Shown piece after piece: positions 26,203 through 34,293 of a stretch of DNA of 64,000 nucleotides. The translations under genes were made by a program, and so were the position numbers. The notes under the pieces were generated by a model, which made no database searches, was not told the origin of the DNA, and saw only the letters and a program-made list of their open reading frames with translations. Source of the DNA: Pseudolachnospira sp051055405. GTDB taxonomy: Bacteria > Bacillota > Clostridia > Lachnospirales > Lachnospiraceae. Position 1 is the first letter of the stretch. Every line of letters starts with the position of its first letter. Where the stretch lies: NCBI RefSeq assembly GCF_051055405.1, contig NZ_CP167068.1:3038001-3102000 (forward strand), in the 5' to 3' direction.

Positions 26203-26859
26203 GTGGCAGAGAGATTTATTTTTAACAGTTTAAATGAACAAGCTTATCTTCTCATCAAAGAGAGGATTTTAAGTAAAGAGTTTCCGCCTGGAATGCGTTT
26301 GGTAGACTCCGCTTTAGCGGAACAATTTGGCATCAGCCGCACCCCGTTTCGCGATGCGATCCGTAAGTTGGCTGACGAAGGCCTGGTCATTCCCGCCGGG
26401 AAAAAAGGATACTGTGTCTTCACTCCTACAGCAAAAGACCTTACGGAGATCTATGAAGCACGTCACATCATTGAGGAAGCAGCTATTCAAAAACTGATTT
26501 CAGAGGTAATCTCCCAGAACCCATCTGTCCTCTCTGGAATCGAAGAAGCCTACCGGCAAATGATGGATTCGGATCTGGATCAAAAAAAGCAAGTGGAAAA
26601 AACAGAAGATTTCCATATGAGCCTTATTCTGCCGATGGATAACTCTCGTCTGGCCACTTACTATAAAGATCTCCTGACTCAGACTCGTGTATTCCGATGC
26701 AGCACTTTTTTGAATCAGGAAAAGCAGATTCGAACCCAGCACTGCCACGAAAAGTTGTTTTCTGCCATTAAAAACCAAAATCTAGAAGAAGCTCTGGAAG
26801 CGCTTCGAGAACACAATCGGGTCGGTATTGAGATCGATATGGGTGATGTTCTAAAATAG
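26203..26859 (+). CDS. GntR-family regulator, FCD (FadR-type) subfamily
   Basis: The 218-residue protein starts with GTG behind GGAGTGA. An N-terminal GntR winged helix (~12-75) shows LREFPPGMRLV-like spacing and QFGISRTPFRDAIRKLADEGLV. An all-helical FCD ligand domain follows (~85-215), with EARHIIEEAAIQK and a DFHMSLI metal-site motif. It probably senses a carboxylate and controls the tctCBA operon through the dyad at 22188-22204. A strong terminator follows. Confidence 0.9.
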   Translation: MAERFIFNSLNEQAYLLIKERILSKEFPPGMRLVDSALAEQFGISRTPFRDAIRKLADEGLVIPAGKKGYCVFTPTAKDLTEIYEARHIIEEAAIQKLISEVISQNPSVLSGIEEAYRQMMDSDLDQKKQVEKTEDFHMSLILPMDNSRLATYYKDLLTQTRVFRCSTFLNQEKQIRTQHCHEKLFSAIKNQNLEEALEALREHNRVGIEIDMGDVLK

Positions 26860-26878
26860 ACTCTATCGCGTAAAAAGG

Positions 26879-26917
26879 AATATGTCCCAGCCGTTTAACG
26901 GCTGGGACATATTTTTT
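26879..26917. terminator. Bidirectional terminator
   Basis: A long near-perfect hairpin, AATATGTCCCAGCCGT paired with ACGGCTGGGACATATT, is followed by six T on the plus strand. On the minus strand a CCTTTTTAC tract follows. It serves the GntR gene and the convergent LytM-like gene, whose stop (26916) touches it. Confidence 0.88.
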
Positions 26918-27686
26918 ACTCATGCATATAATCCAACGGATCTACCGGCGTACCATCTTTGGTCACGCCAAAGTATAAATTGCATCCTTCCACTACATAA
27001 TACTTGGTAGGAGCGTCTAAGGAAGCCATCACCTCACCGGCAGCCACTGTATCTCCGGTAGAAACATGGACGGTCTTCAGCTGTCCATAGGTAGCCTCAT
27101 ATCCGCCGCCCATATCAAGGACGATATAGTTTCCGATTTCCTCGTTGTTGTTAATCTCTTTTACCACGCCGGCAGACGCAGCGGCAACCTCCATGTCCGG
27201 CGCTCCCTGAATCAAAATGGCAGGGCTTACCCGGTAAGATTCCAAGGTCGGATAGAATACCGTAGTATCCATACTAAACTCACGCAGGACTTCGCCTTCA
27301 ATGGGCCATTTCAGAGAATCCTCCTCGGAAAATACTGGCGCGGCAACTTCCGCTTCGGTCGATTCTGTCTCAGATGGTTTCTCCGTAACAGGTTCTGTGG
27401 TCATAGGCTCCGTCTCCGTCGGACGAGCGGCTACCGGGCGCTCCGGTTTTACCTGAGGCGTCTCGGTCTGCTTCACCGAAGGTGAAGGCAGTTCGCCCAC
27501 CGCCTCCGTTGTGCCATACACCACCTGCTCCGGAGACTCATCCATCGGAAGGTACTGGCTTTCCGGGCTTTCCTCGGAACCTTTGCCAATCAACATTGCG
27601 CCCGTAGCGGCAATGCCGACTGCCAGAATTCCTACTGCCAGAGAATAAAACAAACGTCCACTAAAAAATCTTTTGAATTTATTCAC
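26916..27686 (-). CDS. M23/LytM-fold membrane protein lacking the zinc ligands (SpoIIQ-like)
   Basis: The 256-residue protein has one N-terminal membrane helix (~14-34), a long Pro/Thr/Glu linker (~36-125) and a C-terminal M23-type domain (~130-254). The catalytic positions are altered: the HxxxD region reads PAILIQGAPD, the usual YGHL reads YGQL, and HLHFEV reads CNLYFGV. It therefore should not bind zinc or cut peptidoglycan. Membrane-anchored degenerate LytM proteins include SpoIIQ of the sporulation channel, a possible parallel. The start is GTG, with AGGGGTG five bases upstream. Confidence 0.82.
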   Translation of the reverse strand: MNKFKRFFSGRLFYSLAVGILAVGIAATGAMLIGKGSEESPESQYLPMDESPEQVVYGTTEAVGELPSPSVKQTETPQVKPERPVAARPTETEPMTTEPVTEKPSETESTEAEVAAPVFSEEDSLKWPIEGEVLREFSMDTTVFYPTLESYRVSPAILIQGAPDMEVAAASAGVVKEINNNEEIGNYIVLDMGGGYEATYGQLKTVHVSTGDTVAAGEVMASLDAPTKYYVVEGCNLYFGVTKDGTPVDPLDYMHE

Positions 27687-27754
27687 ATCGTCACCCCTAT
27701 CTTTACTTCTGGTTCATCAGTTGATAGGGATAGTGTTGACATGTTACGGAAATG

Positions 27755-30214
27755 TTATTCATTTCCTTTCAGCTTTTTTAGATGCCAGATCTCATCTACA
27801 TACTCCTGAATGGTACGGTCAGAAGAAAATTTTCCGGAACACGCCACATTTAAAATCGCGGCCCGGTTCCACCAATCCGAGTTTCGGTACGCCGCCTCCA
27901 CACGTTTTTGAGCCGCCTCATAGGATCGAAAATCTTTTAAAATAAAGTAGGTATCCGCCTTAGCCGTATTTTTTGTATTGAGCAGCGAATTGTAGAGCGG
28001 CCGGAACAGCTCCGGATTTTCCGGAGAATAAAATCCATTGATTAACTGCATCAGCACCTGGCGAATGCCCGCATCCTGACGGAAAATCTCCATAGGATCA
28101 TAGCCGCCCTCCTTTTCATAGCGGATAACCTCTGCAGCCGAAAGACCGAATAAAAACGCATTCTCTTCTCCTACTTCCTCTACAATCTCCACGTTGGCGC
28201 CATCCATGGTACCCAGAGTCAAGGCGCCGTTTAGCATAAATTTCATGTTTCCCGTCCCGCTGGCTTCCTTACTGGCTGTGGAAATCTGCTCGCTGACATC
28301 GCTGGCCGCAAAGATAATTTCCGCATTGGACACCCGGTAATCTTCAATGAAAACGACTTTTATTTTTCCATGGATCGACGCATCGTTATTCACCACCTGC
28401 GCTACCGCATTAATCAGCTTAATGGTCAGTTTCGCAATCTGATAACCTGCCGCAGCCTTTGCGCCAAAGATAAAGGTGCGCGGCGTCACCGCAAGCTCCG
28501 GATTTTCACGCAGCTCATTGTACAAATACATGACATGGAGGATATTCAAAAGCTGACGCTTATATTCGTGAAGCCGCTTTACCTGAACGTCAAAGATCGA
28601 ACCGGGATCCACGTCAATGCCATTGTTTTCTTTGATATATTCCGCCAGGCGCAGCTTGTTCTGGTATTTAATCTGACGAAATTCCTCTCTGCAAGCTGGG
28701 TCCTCGGCAAAAGGCGCCAACCGTTTAATCTGGGAAAGATCTGTGATCCACCCGTCGCCAATCTTTCGGGTAATCCAATCCGCCAGCAGAGGATTTCCGT
28801 GAAGAAGAAACCGCCGCTGCGTAATCCCATTGGTCTTATTGTTGAATTTCCAGGGCATCATCTCGTAAAAATCCCTGAGCTCCCGGGACTTTAAAATTTC
28901 TGTATGCAGCCGCGCCACTCCATTGACGGAAAAACTGCCGACAATGGCCAAATTGGCCATCCGTACCTGGCCGTCGTAGAGCACAGCCATAGACTTTACC
29001 TTCTCAGGCTGGTTTGGATACTTCGCGCGGATCGAATCCACAAAACGGCGGTTGATCTCATCCACAATCTGGTAAATGCGCGGCAGCAGCCGGGAAAACA
29101 GATCAATGGGCCACTTTTCTAAGGCTTCCGCCATGATCGTATGATTCGTATAGGCGCAGGTTTTTGTGGTAATGGCCCAGGCGTCGTCCCAGCCCAGATA
29201 TTCTTCGTCTAAAAGAATTCGCATCAACTCCGCCACCGTAACCGCCGGATGAGTATCATTCATCTGGAAACAAACCCGTTCGGACAAACGATGGATATCT
29301 CCGCCAGATTCCTTATACTTTTGCACCACTTGCTGTACAGTAGCTGACACAAAGAAATACTGCTGCTTTAAACGCAGCTCTTTTCCCGCATAATGTTCAT
29401 CGCAGGGGTATAATACCTTGCAGATGGTCTCCGCCAGATTCTCCTGCTCCGCAGCCCGCTGATAATCGCCCTGATTGAAAGCGTTTAGTTCCAGATCCTC
29501 CACCGGCTCCGCGCTCCAAATCCGCAGTGTATTGACCACGCCGTTTCCGTAGCCGATCACCGGCAAATCATAGGGTACAGCCAGGACAGACTGGCATCCT
29601 TCCTGCACATAGTGAGGTTCCCCATTAGGCCCGGTCTCGCAGCGGGTATAACCGCCAAACCGAATTTCTTTTTTATACTCTTCCCGGCGAACCTCAAAAG
29701 GATTCCGTAGGCGTAGCCAATGATCCGGCACTTCCTTTTGGAACCCATTTTCGATCTGCTGTTTAAACATTCCATATTTATATCGGATTCCACAGCCATA
29801 GGCCGGATATCCAAGGGTCGCCAGGGAATCTAAAAAGCAGGCGGCAAGCCTTCCCAGACCGCCGTTTCCCAGGGCCCAGTCCCGCTCTTGATCTTCAATC
29901 AGGTTGAGATTGACGCCAAACTCTTCCAAAATCTCCTTGATTTCTTTTTGAGCCTGGATGTTTATGATATTATTCCCCAAGGCGCGGCCCATCAAAAATT
30001 CCATGGATAAATAGTAAATCGTTTTACAGCCTTGCTCGTCTGCCAACCGCTTTGTGTCGATCCAGGCGTCAATGATCTGTTCTCTGACCGCGTATCCTAC
30101 CGCCAGATAGATTTGTTCCGGGCTGGCTTTTTCAATCGTTACTTTTGAGCTTAGCTTTACCAGCTCAATCACTCGCCTGCGAAACACGTCCTTGTCAAAT
30201 TGATATCGATTCAT
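27755..30214 (-). CDS. glgP: Glycogen/starch/alpha-glucan phosphorylase
   Basis: The 819-residue enzyme releases glucose 1-phosphate from alpha-1,4-glucans. It shows YYLSMEFLMGRAL, ALGNGGLGRLAACFLDSLATLGYPAYGCGIRY, NDTHPAVTVAELMRIL and the PLP lysine region KEASGTGNMKFMLNGALTLGT. The length is standard. TGGAGG precedes the ATG. It stands alone between the ileS terminator and the LytM-like gene, and no other glycogen genes are in the window. Confidence 0.97.
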   Translation of the reverse strand: MNRYQFDKDVFRRRVIELVKLSSKVTIEKASPEQIYLAVGYAVREQIIDAWIDTKRLADEQGCKTIYYLSMEFLMGRALGNNIINIQAQKEIKEILEEFGVNLNLIEDQERDWALGNGGLGRLAACFLDSLATLGYPAYGCGIRYKYGMFKQQIENGFQKEVPDHWLRLRNPFEVRREEYKKEIRFGGYTRCETGPNGEPHYVQEGCQSVLAVPYDLPVIGYGNGVVNTLRIWSAEPVEDLELNAFNQGDYQRAAEQENLAETICKVLYPCDEHYAGKELRLKQQYFFVSATVQQVVQKYKESGGDIHRLSERVCFQMNDTHPAVTVAELMRILLDEEYLGWDDAWAITTKTCAYTNHTIMAEALEKWPIDLFSRLLPRIYQIVDEINRRFVDSIRAKYPNQPEKVKSMAVLYDGQVRMANLAIVGSFSVNGVARLHTEILKSRELRDFYEMMPWKFNNKTNGITQRRFLLHGNPLLADWITRKIGDGWITDLSQIKRLAPFAEDPACREEFRQIKYQNKLRLAEYIKENNGIDVDPGSIFDVQVKRLHEYKRQLLNILHVMYLYNELRENPELAVTPRTFIFGAKAAAGYQIAKLTIKLINAVAQVVNNDASIHGKIKVVFIEDYRVSNAEIIFAASDVSEQISTASKEASGTGNMKFMLNGALTLGTMDGANVEIVEEVGEENAFLFGLSAAEVIRYEKEGGYDPMEIFRQDAGIRQVLMQLINGFYSPENPELFRPLYNSLLNTKNTAKADTYFILKDFRSYEAAQKRVEAAYRNSDWWNRAAILNVACSGKFSSDRTIQEYVDEIWHLKKLKGNE

Positions 30215-30245
30215 AATTCCTCCAACGCTCGATTTCCTTTTCAGA

Positions 30246-30290
30246 CGGAAAAAGCCGTCTCTGATGATCCGCTCATCTGAGACAGCCTTT
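30246..30290 (-). terminator. Terminator after ileS
   Basis: On the minus strand a stem of about 15 pairs with one A-A mismatch and two G-T wobbles (30253-30267 with 30273-30287) encloses a short loop and is followed by TTTTTCC. It lies between the ileS stop and glgP. Confidence 0.75.
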
Positions 30291-30311
30291 CCGACTGCTA
30301 TAATCTCAGTT

Positions 30312-33300
30312 TTATCCCACTCGTTCCACGCCGAGAGTTACCATCTCGCCGTTAATACTCCATTCTTTACTATAACCAATTTTCTCGTTAAATACCAACT
30401 CTTCCGCTAAAACTTCCGGTTTCACTTCTTCCCCGTGAACTTTCAGCAGGTTTTCGATCTTTGCATTTTCCGCGACGGAGATCCGAATGTGATCCATCAC
30501 TTCAAATCCCGCCTCCTTACGCATGGTCTGCACCTTGCTGATAATCTCGCGGATAAAGCCTTCTTCCAGCAATTCCGGAGTCAACGTGGTATCCATAACG
30601 ACCGTCACTTCACCGGCAGCTTCCGATACGAATCCTTCCATCTGCGCCGAATCGATCAGAAGATCTTCCTTCGTGAGAATCGCTTTGCCTTCCGCAAGCT
30701 CCAATCGTAATTCGCCAGTTTCATTCAGCTGATCCATGGCCGCATTGCCGTCGATCTCCGAGAGAAGCGTGCGGATTTCGTTCAACTGCTTGCCATATTT
30801 CGGGCCCAACGTCCGCATCTGCGGCTTAAAGCTATAGGAGGTGAACTCCCGCACATCGTCGGTAAATTTCACATCTTTTACATTCAATTCATCTCGAATG
30901 ATATCCGCATAGAAGGAATCCAGTGCGAACGGCGCTTTCACAAACATCCGCGCCATGGGCTGACGATTCTTAATATTGGAAAGATTCCGGCAGGCGCGGC
31001 CCAGGACGACGATCTTTAACACTTCATCCATCCCCGCTTCCAACTCCTTGTCAATCCACGCTTTGTTTACTTCCGGATAATCGCACAGGTGAATGCTCTC
31101 CGGCGCGCTCGGATCAATGCTGCGTACCAGATTCTGGTACATATCTTCCGTGATAAACGGTACCAGCGGAGCGGCCAGCTTCGCCACAGTTACCAGGGCC
31201 GTGTACAAGGTCATATAGGCATTGATCTTATCCTGCTCCATACCCTTAGCCCAAAAACGTTCCCGGCTGCGGCGCACATACCAGTTACTCATGTCGTCCA
31301 CAAAGCTTTGAAGCGCTCTAGCGCTTTCCGGGATCTGGTAATTGTTCAGGTAACCGTCCACCGTCTCTGTCAGTGTATTCAGCTTCGACAGCAGCCACTT
31401 ATCCATCGCACACAACTTATCATATTCCAGCGTATATTTGGTTGCGTCAAAATCATCGATATTCGCATATAAAACAAAGAAGGCATAGGTATTCCAGAGG
31501 GTACCCATAAATTTCCTCTGGCCTTCGGTAACCGCCTTTCCATGGAACCGGTTCGGCAGCCAGGGCGCGCTGTTGATATAGAAATACCAGCGGACCGCAT
31601 CGGCGCCATACTGCTCCAAGGCCTCCATCGGATCTACCGCATTGCCCTTGGACTTACTCATCTTCTGCCCATTTTCATCCTGCACATGGCCCAGAACGAT
31701 AACGTTCTTATAAGGCGCCTCATTGAAGACCAATGTGGAGATCGCAAGCAGAGAATAGAACCAGCCGCGGGTCTGATCTACCGCCTCGCTGATAAAGGCT
31801 GCCGGGAAGTTCTTCTTGAACGTCTCCTGATTTTCAAAAGGATAATGATATTGGGCAAAAGGCATCGCTCCGGAATCAAACCAGCAGTCGATGACCTCCG
31901 GTACCCGGTGCATCTCCTTCCCACACTTCGGACAGGGAATCGTCACCGCGTCGATATAGGGGCGGTGCAGCTCGATGTCATCCGGGCAATTCTTCGACAG
32001 GCTCTTCAGCTCTTCGATGCTGCCGATAGAATGCTGATGTCCGCACTCGCACTCCCAGATGTTAAGAGGCGTTCCCCAATAGCGGTTCCGGCTGATACCC
32101 CAATCCTGAACATTTTCCAGCCAATCGCCAAAGCGGCCCTTGCCGATGCTCTCCGGAATCCAATTGATGGTGTTATTATTGCGGATCAAGTCTTCCTTCA
32201 CCGCGGTCATCCGGACGAACCAGGATTCGCGTGCATAATAAATCAAAGGCGTGTCACAGCGCCAGCAAAACGGATAGTCATGCTCAAATTTCGGCGCACC
32301 AAACAGCAAGCCCTGCTGATCCAGATCAACCAGAATCTTCCCGTCCGCATCTTTTACAAACAAGCCGGCATAAGGCGTATTCTCCGTCATATTTCCCTTG
32401 CCATCTACCAGCTGGATAAACGGCAAATCATAATCCCGGCCCACTCTGGCGTCATCCTCACCAAAGGCAGGCGCAATGTGAACGATACCCGTACCATCAT
32501 TCATCGTTACATAACTGTCGCAGGTAACAAAATGCGCCTTTTTATGCTGCTGCTCCGCAACCTTCCCTGCCACGGCAAAAAGCGGGACGTATTCTTTATA
32601 TTCCAGATCTTTTCCGGCATATCGCTCCAGCACCTCATAGGCAGGCTCCCCGTTCTGGGAAAGTTCTCCCAAAACCGCGTCCAACAAGGCTTCCGCCATA
32701 TAATAGATATAACCGTCCGCCGCTTTTACCTTTACATACTGTTCCGTTGGATTGACACAAAGCGCCGTATTGCTGGGCAGCGTCCACGGCGTCGTCGTCC
32801 AAGCCAAGAAATAGGCGTCCTCGCCCACTGCCCGAAAACGGACAATCGCCGAACGCTCTTTCACCTGTTTGTATCCCTGAGCCACCTCATGGCTGGAAAG
32901 CGGCGTCCCGCAGCGAGGGCAATAAGGCACGATCTTAAAGCCTTTGTAAAGCAGGCCCTTATCCCAGATCTGCTTTAAGGCCCACCATTCGGACTCGATG
33001 AAATCATTGTGATAGGTCACGTAAGGGTTATCCATGTCGGCCCAGAATCCTACCTTATTGGAAAATTCCTCCCACATGCCCTTGTATTTCCAAACGCTTT
33101 CCTTACATTTCTTGATGAAAGGTTCCAAGCCATATTGCTCGATCTGCTCCTTGCCATCCAGACCCAACTCTTTCTCCACTTCCAGCTCTACTGGAAGGCC
33201 GTGGGTATCCCAGCCGGCCTTTCTCGGCACATTGTACCCTTTCATCGTGCGGTAGCGCGGGATCATATCTTTGATCACGCGGGTTAATACGTGTCCAATA

Positions 33301-33464
33301 TGAGGCTTTCCATTGGCCGTAGGCGGGCCGTCGTAAAACATATATTCCGGATTTCCTTCCCGGATCTCCATGCTCTTCTGGAAGATATGATTTTCTTCCC
33401 AGAACTTTTCCACTTTCTTTTCCCGTTCCACAAAATTCATATCCGTGGATACTTTCTGATACAT
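30312..33464 (-). CDS. ileS: Isoleucyl-tRNA synthetase (type 2, IleS2-like)
   Basis: The 1050-residue synthetase has the class I motifs PHIGHV (HIGH) and KMSKSKGN, an editing domain with TTTPWTLPSN, and the metal-binding pairs CPRCG and CPKCG. Length and the GWDTHGLPVELEVEKELG and KCKESVWKYK segments match the eukaryote-like type 2 form, a class known for low mupirocin sensitivity. I start it at 33464 after AGGAGGAG; the open frame extends into the T-box leader but is not coding there. It is controlled by the T-box at 33481-33748. Confidence 0.95.
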   Translation of the reverse strand: MYQKVSTDMNFVEREKKVEKFWEENHIFQKSMEIREGNPEYMFYDGPPTANGKPHIGHVLTRVIKDMIPRYRTMKGYNVPRKAGWDTHGLPVELEVEKELGLDGKEQIEQYGLEPFIKKCKESVWKYKGMWEEFSNKVGFWADMDNPYVTYHNDFIESEWWALKQIWDKGLLYKGFKIVPYCPRCGTPLSSHEVAQGYKQVKERSAIVRFRAVGEDAYFLAWTTTPWTLPSNTALCVNPTEQYVKVKAADGYIYYMAEALLDAVLGELSQNGEPAYEVLERYAGKDLEYKEYVPLFAVAGKVAEQQHKKAHFVTCDSYVTMNDGTGIVHIAPAFGEDDARVGRDYDLPFIQLVDGKGNMTENTPYAGLFVKDADGKILVDLDQQGLLFGAPKFEHDYPFCWRCDTPLIYYARESWFVRMTAVKEDLIRNNNTINWIPESIGKGRFGDWLENVQDWGISRNRYWGTPLNIWECECGHQHSIGSIEELKSLSKNCPDDIELHRPYIDAVTIPCPKCGKEMHRVPEVIDCWFDSGAMPFAQYHYPFENQETFKKNFPAAFISEAVDQTRGWFYSLLAISTLVFNEAPYKNVIVLGHVQDENGQKMSKSKGNAVDPMEALEQYGADAVRWYFYINSAPWLPNRFHGKAVTEGQRKFMGTLWNTYAFFVLYANIDDFDATKYTLEYDKLCAMDKWLLSKLNTLTETVDGYLNNYQIPESARALQSFVDDMSNWYVRRSRERFWAKGMEQDKINAYMTLYTALVTVAKLAAPLVPFITEDMYQNLVRSIDPSAPESIHLCDYPEVNKAWIDKELEAGMDEVLKIVVLGRACRNLSNIKNRQPMARMFVKAPFALDSFYADIIRDELNVKDVKFTDDVREFTSYSFKPQMRTLGPKYGKQLNEIRTLLSEIDGNAAMDQLNETGELRLELAEGKAILTKEDLLIDSAQMEGFVSEAAGEVTVVMDTTLTPELLEEGFIREIISKVQTMRKEAGFEVMDHIRISVAENAKIENLLKVHGEEVKPEVLAEELVFNEKIGYSKEWSINGEMVTLGVERVG

Positions 33465-33480
33465 GTGTTGATCTCCTCCT

Positions 33481-33748
33481 TTTCGCTTATGAAAGAAAAA
33501 AGAGCCCCCATCCCAAACAGGACGAAGACCATTCGTTATACCACCTATTTGCTGCATACACCCATCCGGGGATATGTGCTCTCAATAACGGGAGAACCCG
33601 TCTGAGCCTACCGGCCATCCGGCTTTCGGTCAGAAACTCCGAAGTGATTTTCCGCAAAACCTACTGGCGCCGGCTCTCATCCTTCCCGGCTCGCTGTGGC
33701 GTTCGCATTTCGCGTACTCTCTTCCTCTACGTTTTTCTTTCATTTGTG
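33481..33748 (-). ncRNA. T-box riboswitch leader of ileS
   Basis: The leader between a consensus promoter and ileS holds a stem I region (~33600-33740) with a GAGAGTA motif. The T-box sequence AGGTGGTATAACG (near 33534-33546) is a variant of AGGGTGGTACCGCG. The terminator GGTCTTCGTCC / GGATGGGGGCT is followed by CTTTTTT (33494-33530). A candidate AUC specifier codon followed by A lies at 33646-33648. Uncharged tRNA-Ile should stabilise the antiterminator and permit ileS transcription. Confidence 0.85.
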
Positions 33749-33754
33749 TTCCTT

Positions 33755-33783
33755 ATTATAAAGTTTCTGCACGAAAATGTCAA
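33755..33783 (-). promoter_or_regulatory. Consensus promoter of the ileS T-box transcript
   Basis: A perfect TTGACA (33778-33783), a 17-bp spacer and a perfect TATAAT (33755-33760) lie on the minus strand. The TGA stop of the upstream small gene is embedded in the -35 box. Confidence 0.88.
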
Positions 33784-33983
33784 GACTTTTCCTCCTGCCT
33801 CTCGATCTTCAATGCCTCATCCAATTTTCGACTCAAATCAAGGTGGCCTTCTGCAACAATTTTTATATTACGGTTTGTTTCATTTTCCAGTGTCAACTGA
33901 ATCTCTTTTACATCTTTCTTTACAGGCTCTACTACCTTTGCCACAATTTCAGCAATCATTTCCAAATCTTTCTGTTCCAACAT
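33780..33983 (-). CDS. Small coiled-coil protein (67 residues), unknown function
   Basis: The product begins MLEQKDLEMIAEIVAKVVEP and is charged and heptad-like throughout, suggesting a short coiled coil. An AAAGGAG site lies eight bases before the ATG. I recall longer hypothetical proteins in related bacteria with the segment IVAEGHLDLSRKLDEAL, so this may be a shortened copy. Its stop overlaps the ileS -35 box. No function is assigned. Confidence 0.65.
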   Translation of the reverse strand: MLEQKDLEMIAEIVAKVVEPVKKDVKEIQLTLENETNRNIKIVAEGHLDLSRKLDEALKIERQEEKS

Positions 33984-34090
33984 CTTCGAATCTCCTTTCC
34001 AATCATCCGATTGATTGCTATATCTAATACACTACTTTCAATTACCAAGAGCATACACACCACGCCTCCTGACTGATTCCATAGTATCAT
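33956..34090 (-). CDS. Candidate 44-residue ORF overlapping the small coiled-coil gene
   Basis: The ORF starts ATG at 34090 behind GAAGGAG and reads MILWNQSGGVVCMLLVIESS onward, ending in a basic tail. A second in-frame ATG behind AGGAGG starts 12 codons later. It overlaps the next gene by 28 nt in another frame. The hydrophobic start and basic end fit a small peptide or translational-coupling leader. The remaining 34091-34191 stretch is AT-rich, with nothing I can name. Confidence 0.35.
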   Translation of the reverse strand: MILWNQSGGVVCMLLVIESSVLDIAINRMIGKEIRRCWNRKIWK

Positions 34091-34191
34091 CTTTCAAAAA
34101 CTCCTTCAAGCATTTTTAAATTTTTTCATAGCTACAAAAAGAAAAGAATAATCGCTCAAACATCGATCTTGCAGAAAGAGTAAGTTTTCTC

Positions 34192-34220
34192 TTGGAAAAC
34201 CGAACCTTCTATGCTATAAT
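34192..34220 (+). promoter_or_regulatory. Promoter of pncB
   Basis: TTGGAA (34192-34197), a 17-bp spacer and a perfect TATAAT (34215-34220) lie 74 bp before the ATG. The leader contains a small GACG...CGTC hairpin of unknown meaning. Confidence 0.75.
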
Positions 34221-34293
34221 CACGTGGAATGAGCAAAATTCCGACGGGCCTTTCCTTTTAGGCGTCCGCCAATACAGCAATTAGGAGGCTTTC

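Noticed and set aside
31542..32978. A 478-codon plus-strand frame opposite ileS
   Set aside because: It is fully antisense to the well-conserved synthetase, has no ribosome site and no recognisable motif, so it is a codon-bias shadow.
33465..33557. N-terminal extension of ileS
   Set aside because: It overlaps the T-box terminator and core; the family start lies at 33464 behind AGGAGG.
34221..34293. pncB leader as a possible NAD-related riboswitch
   Set aside because: Only one small hairpin is visible and I cannot match it to a known aptamer.
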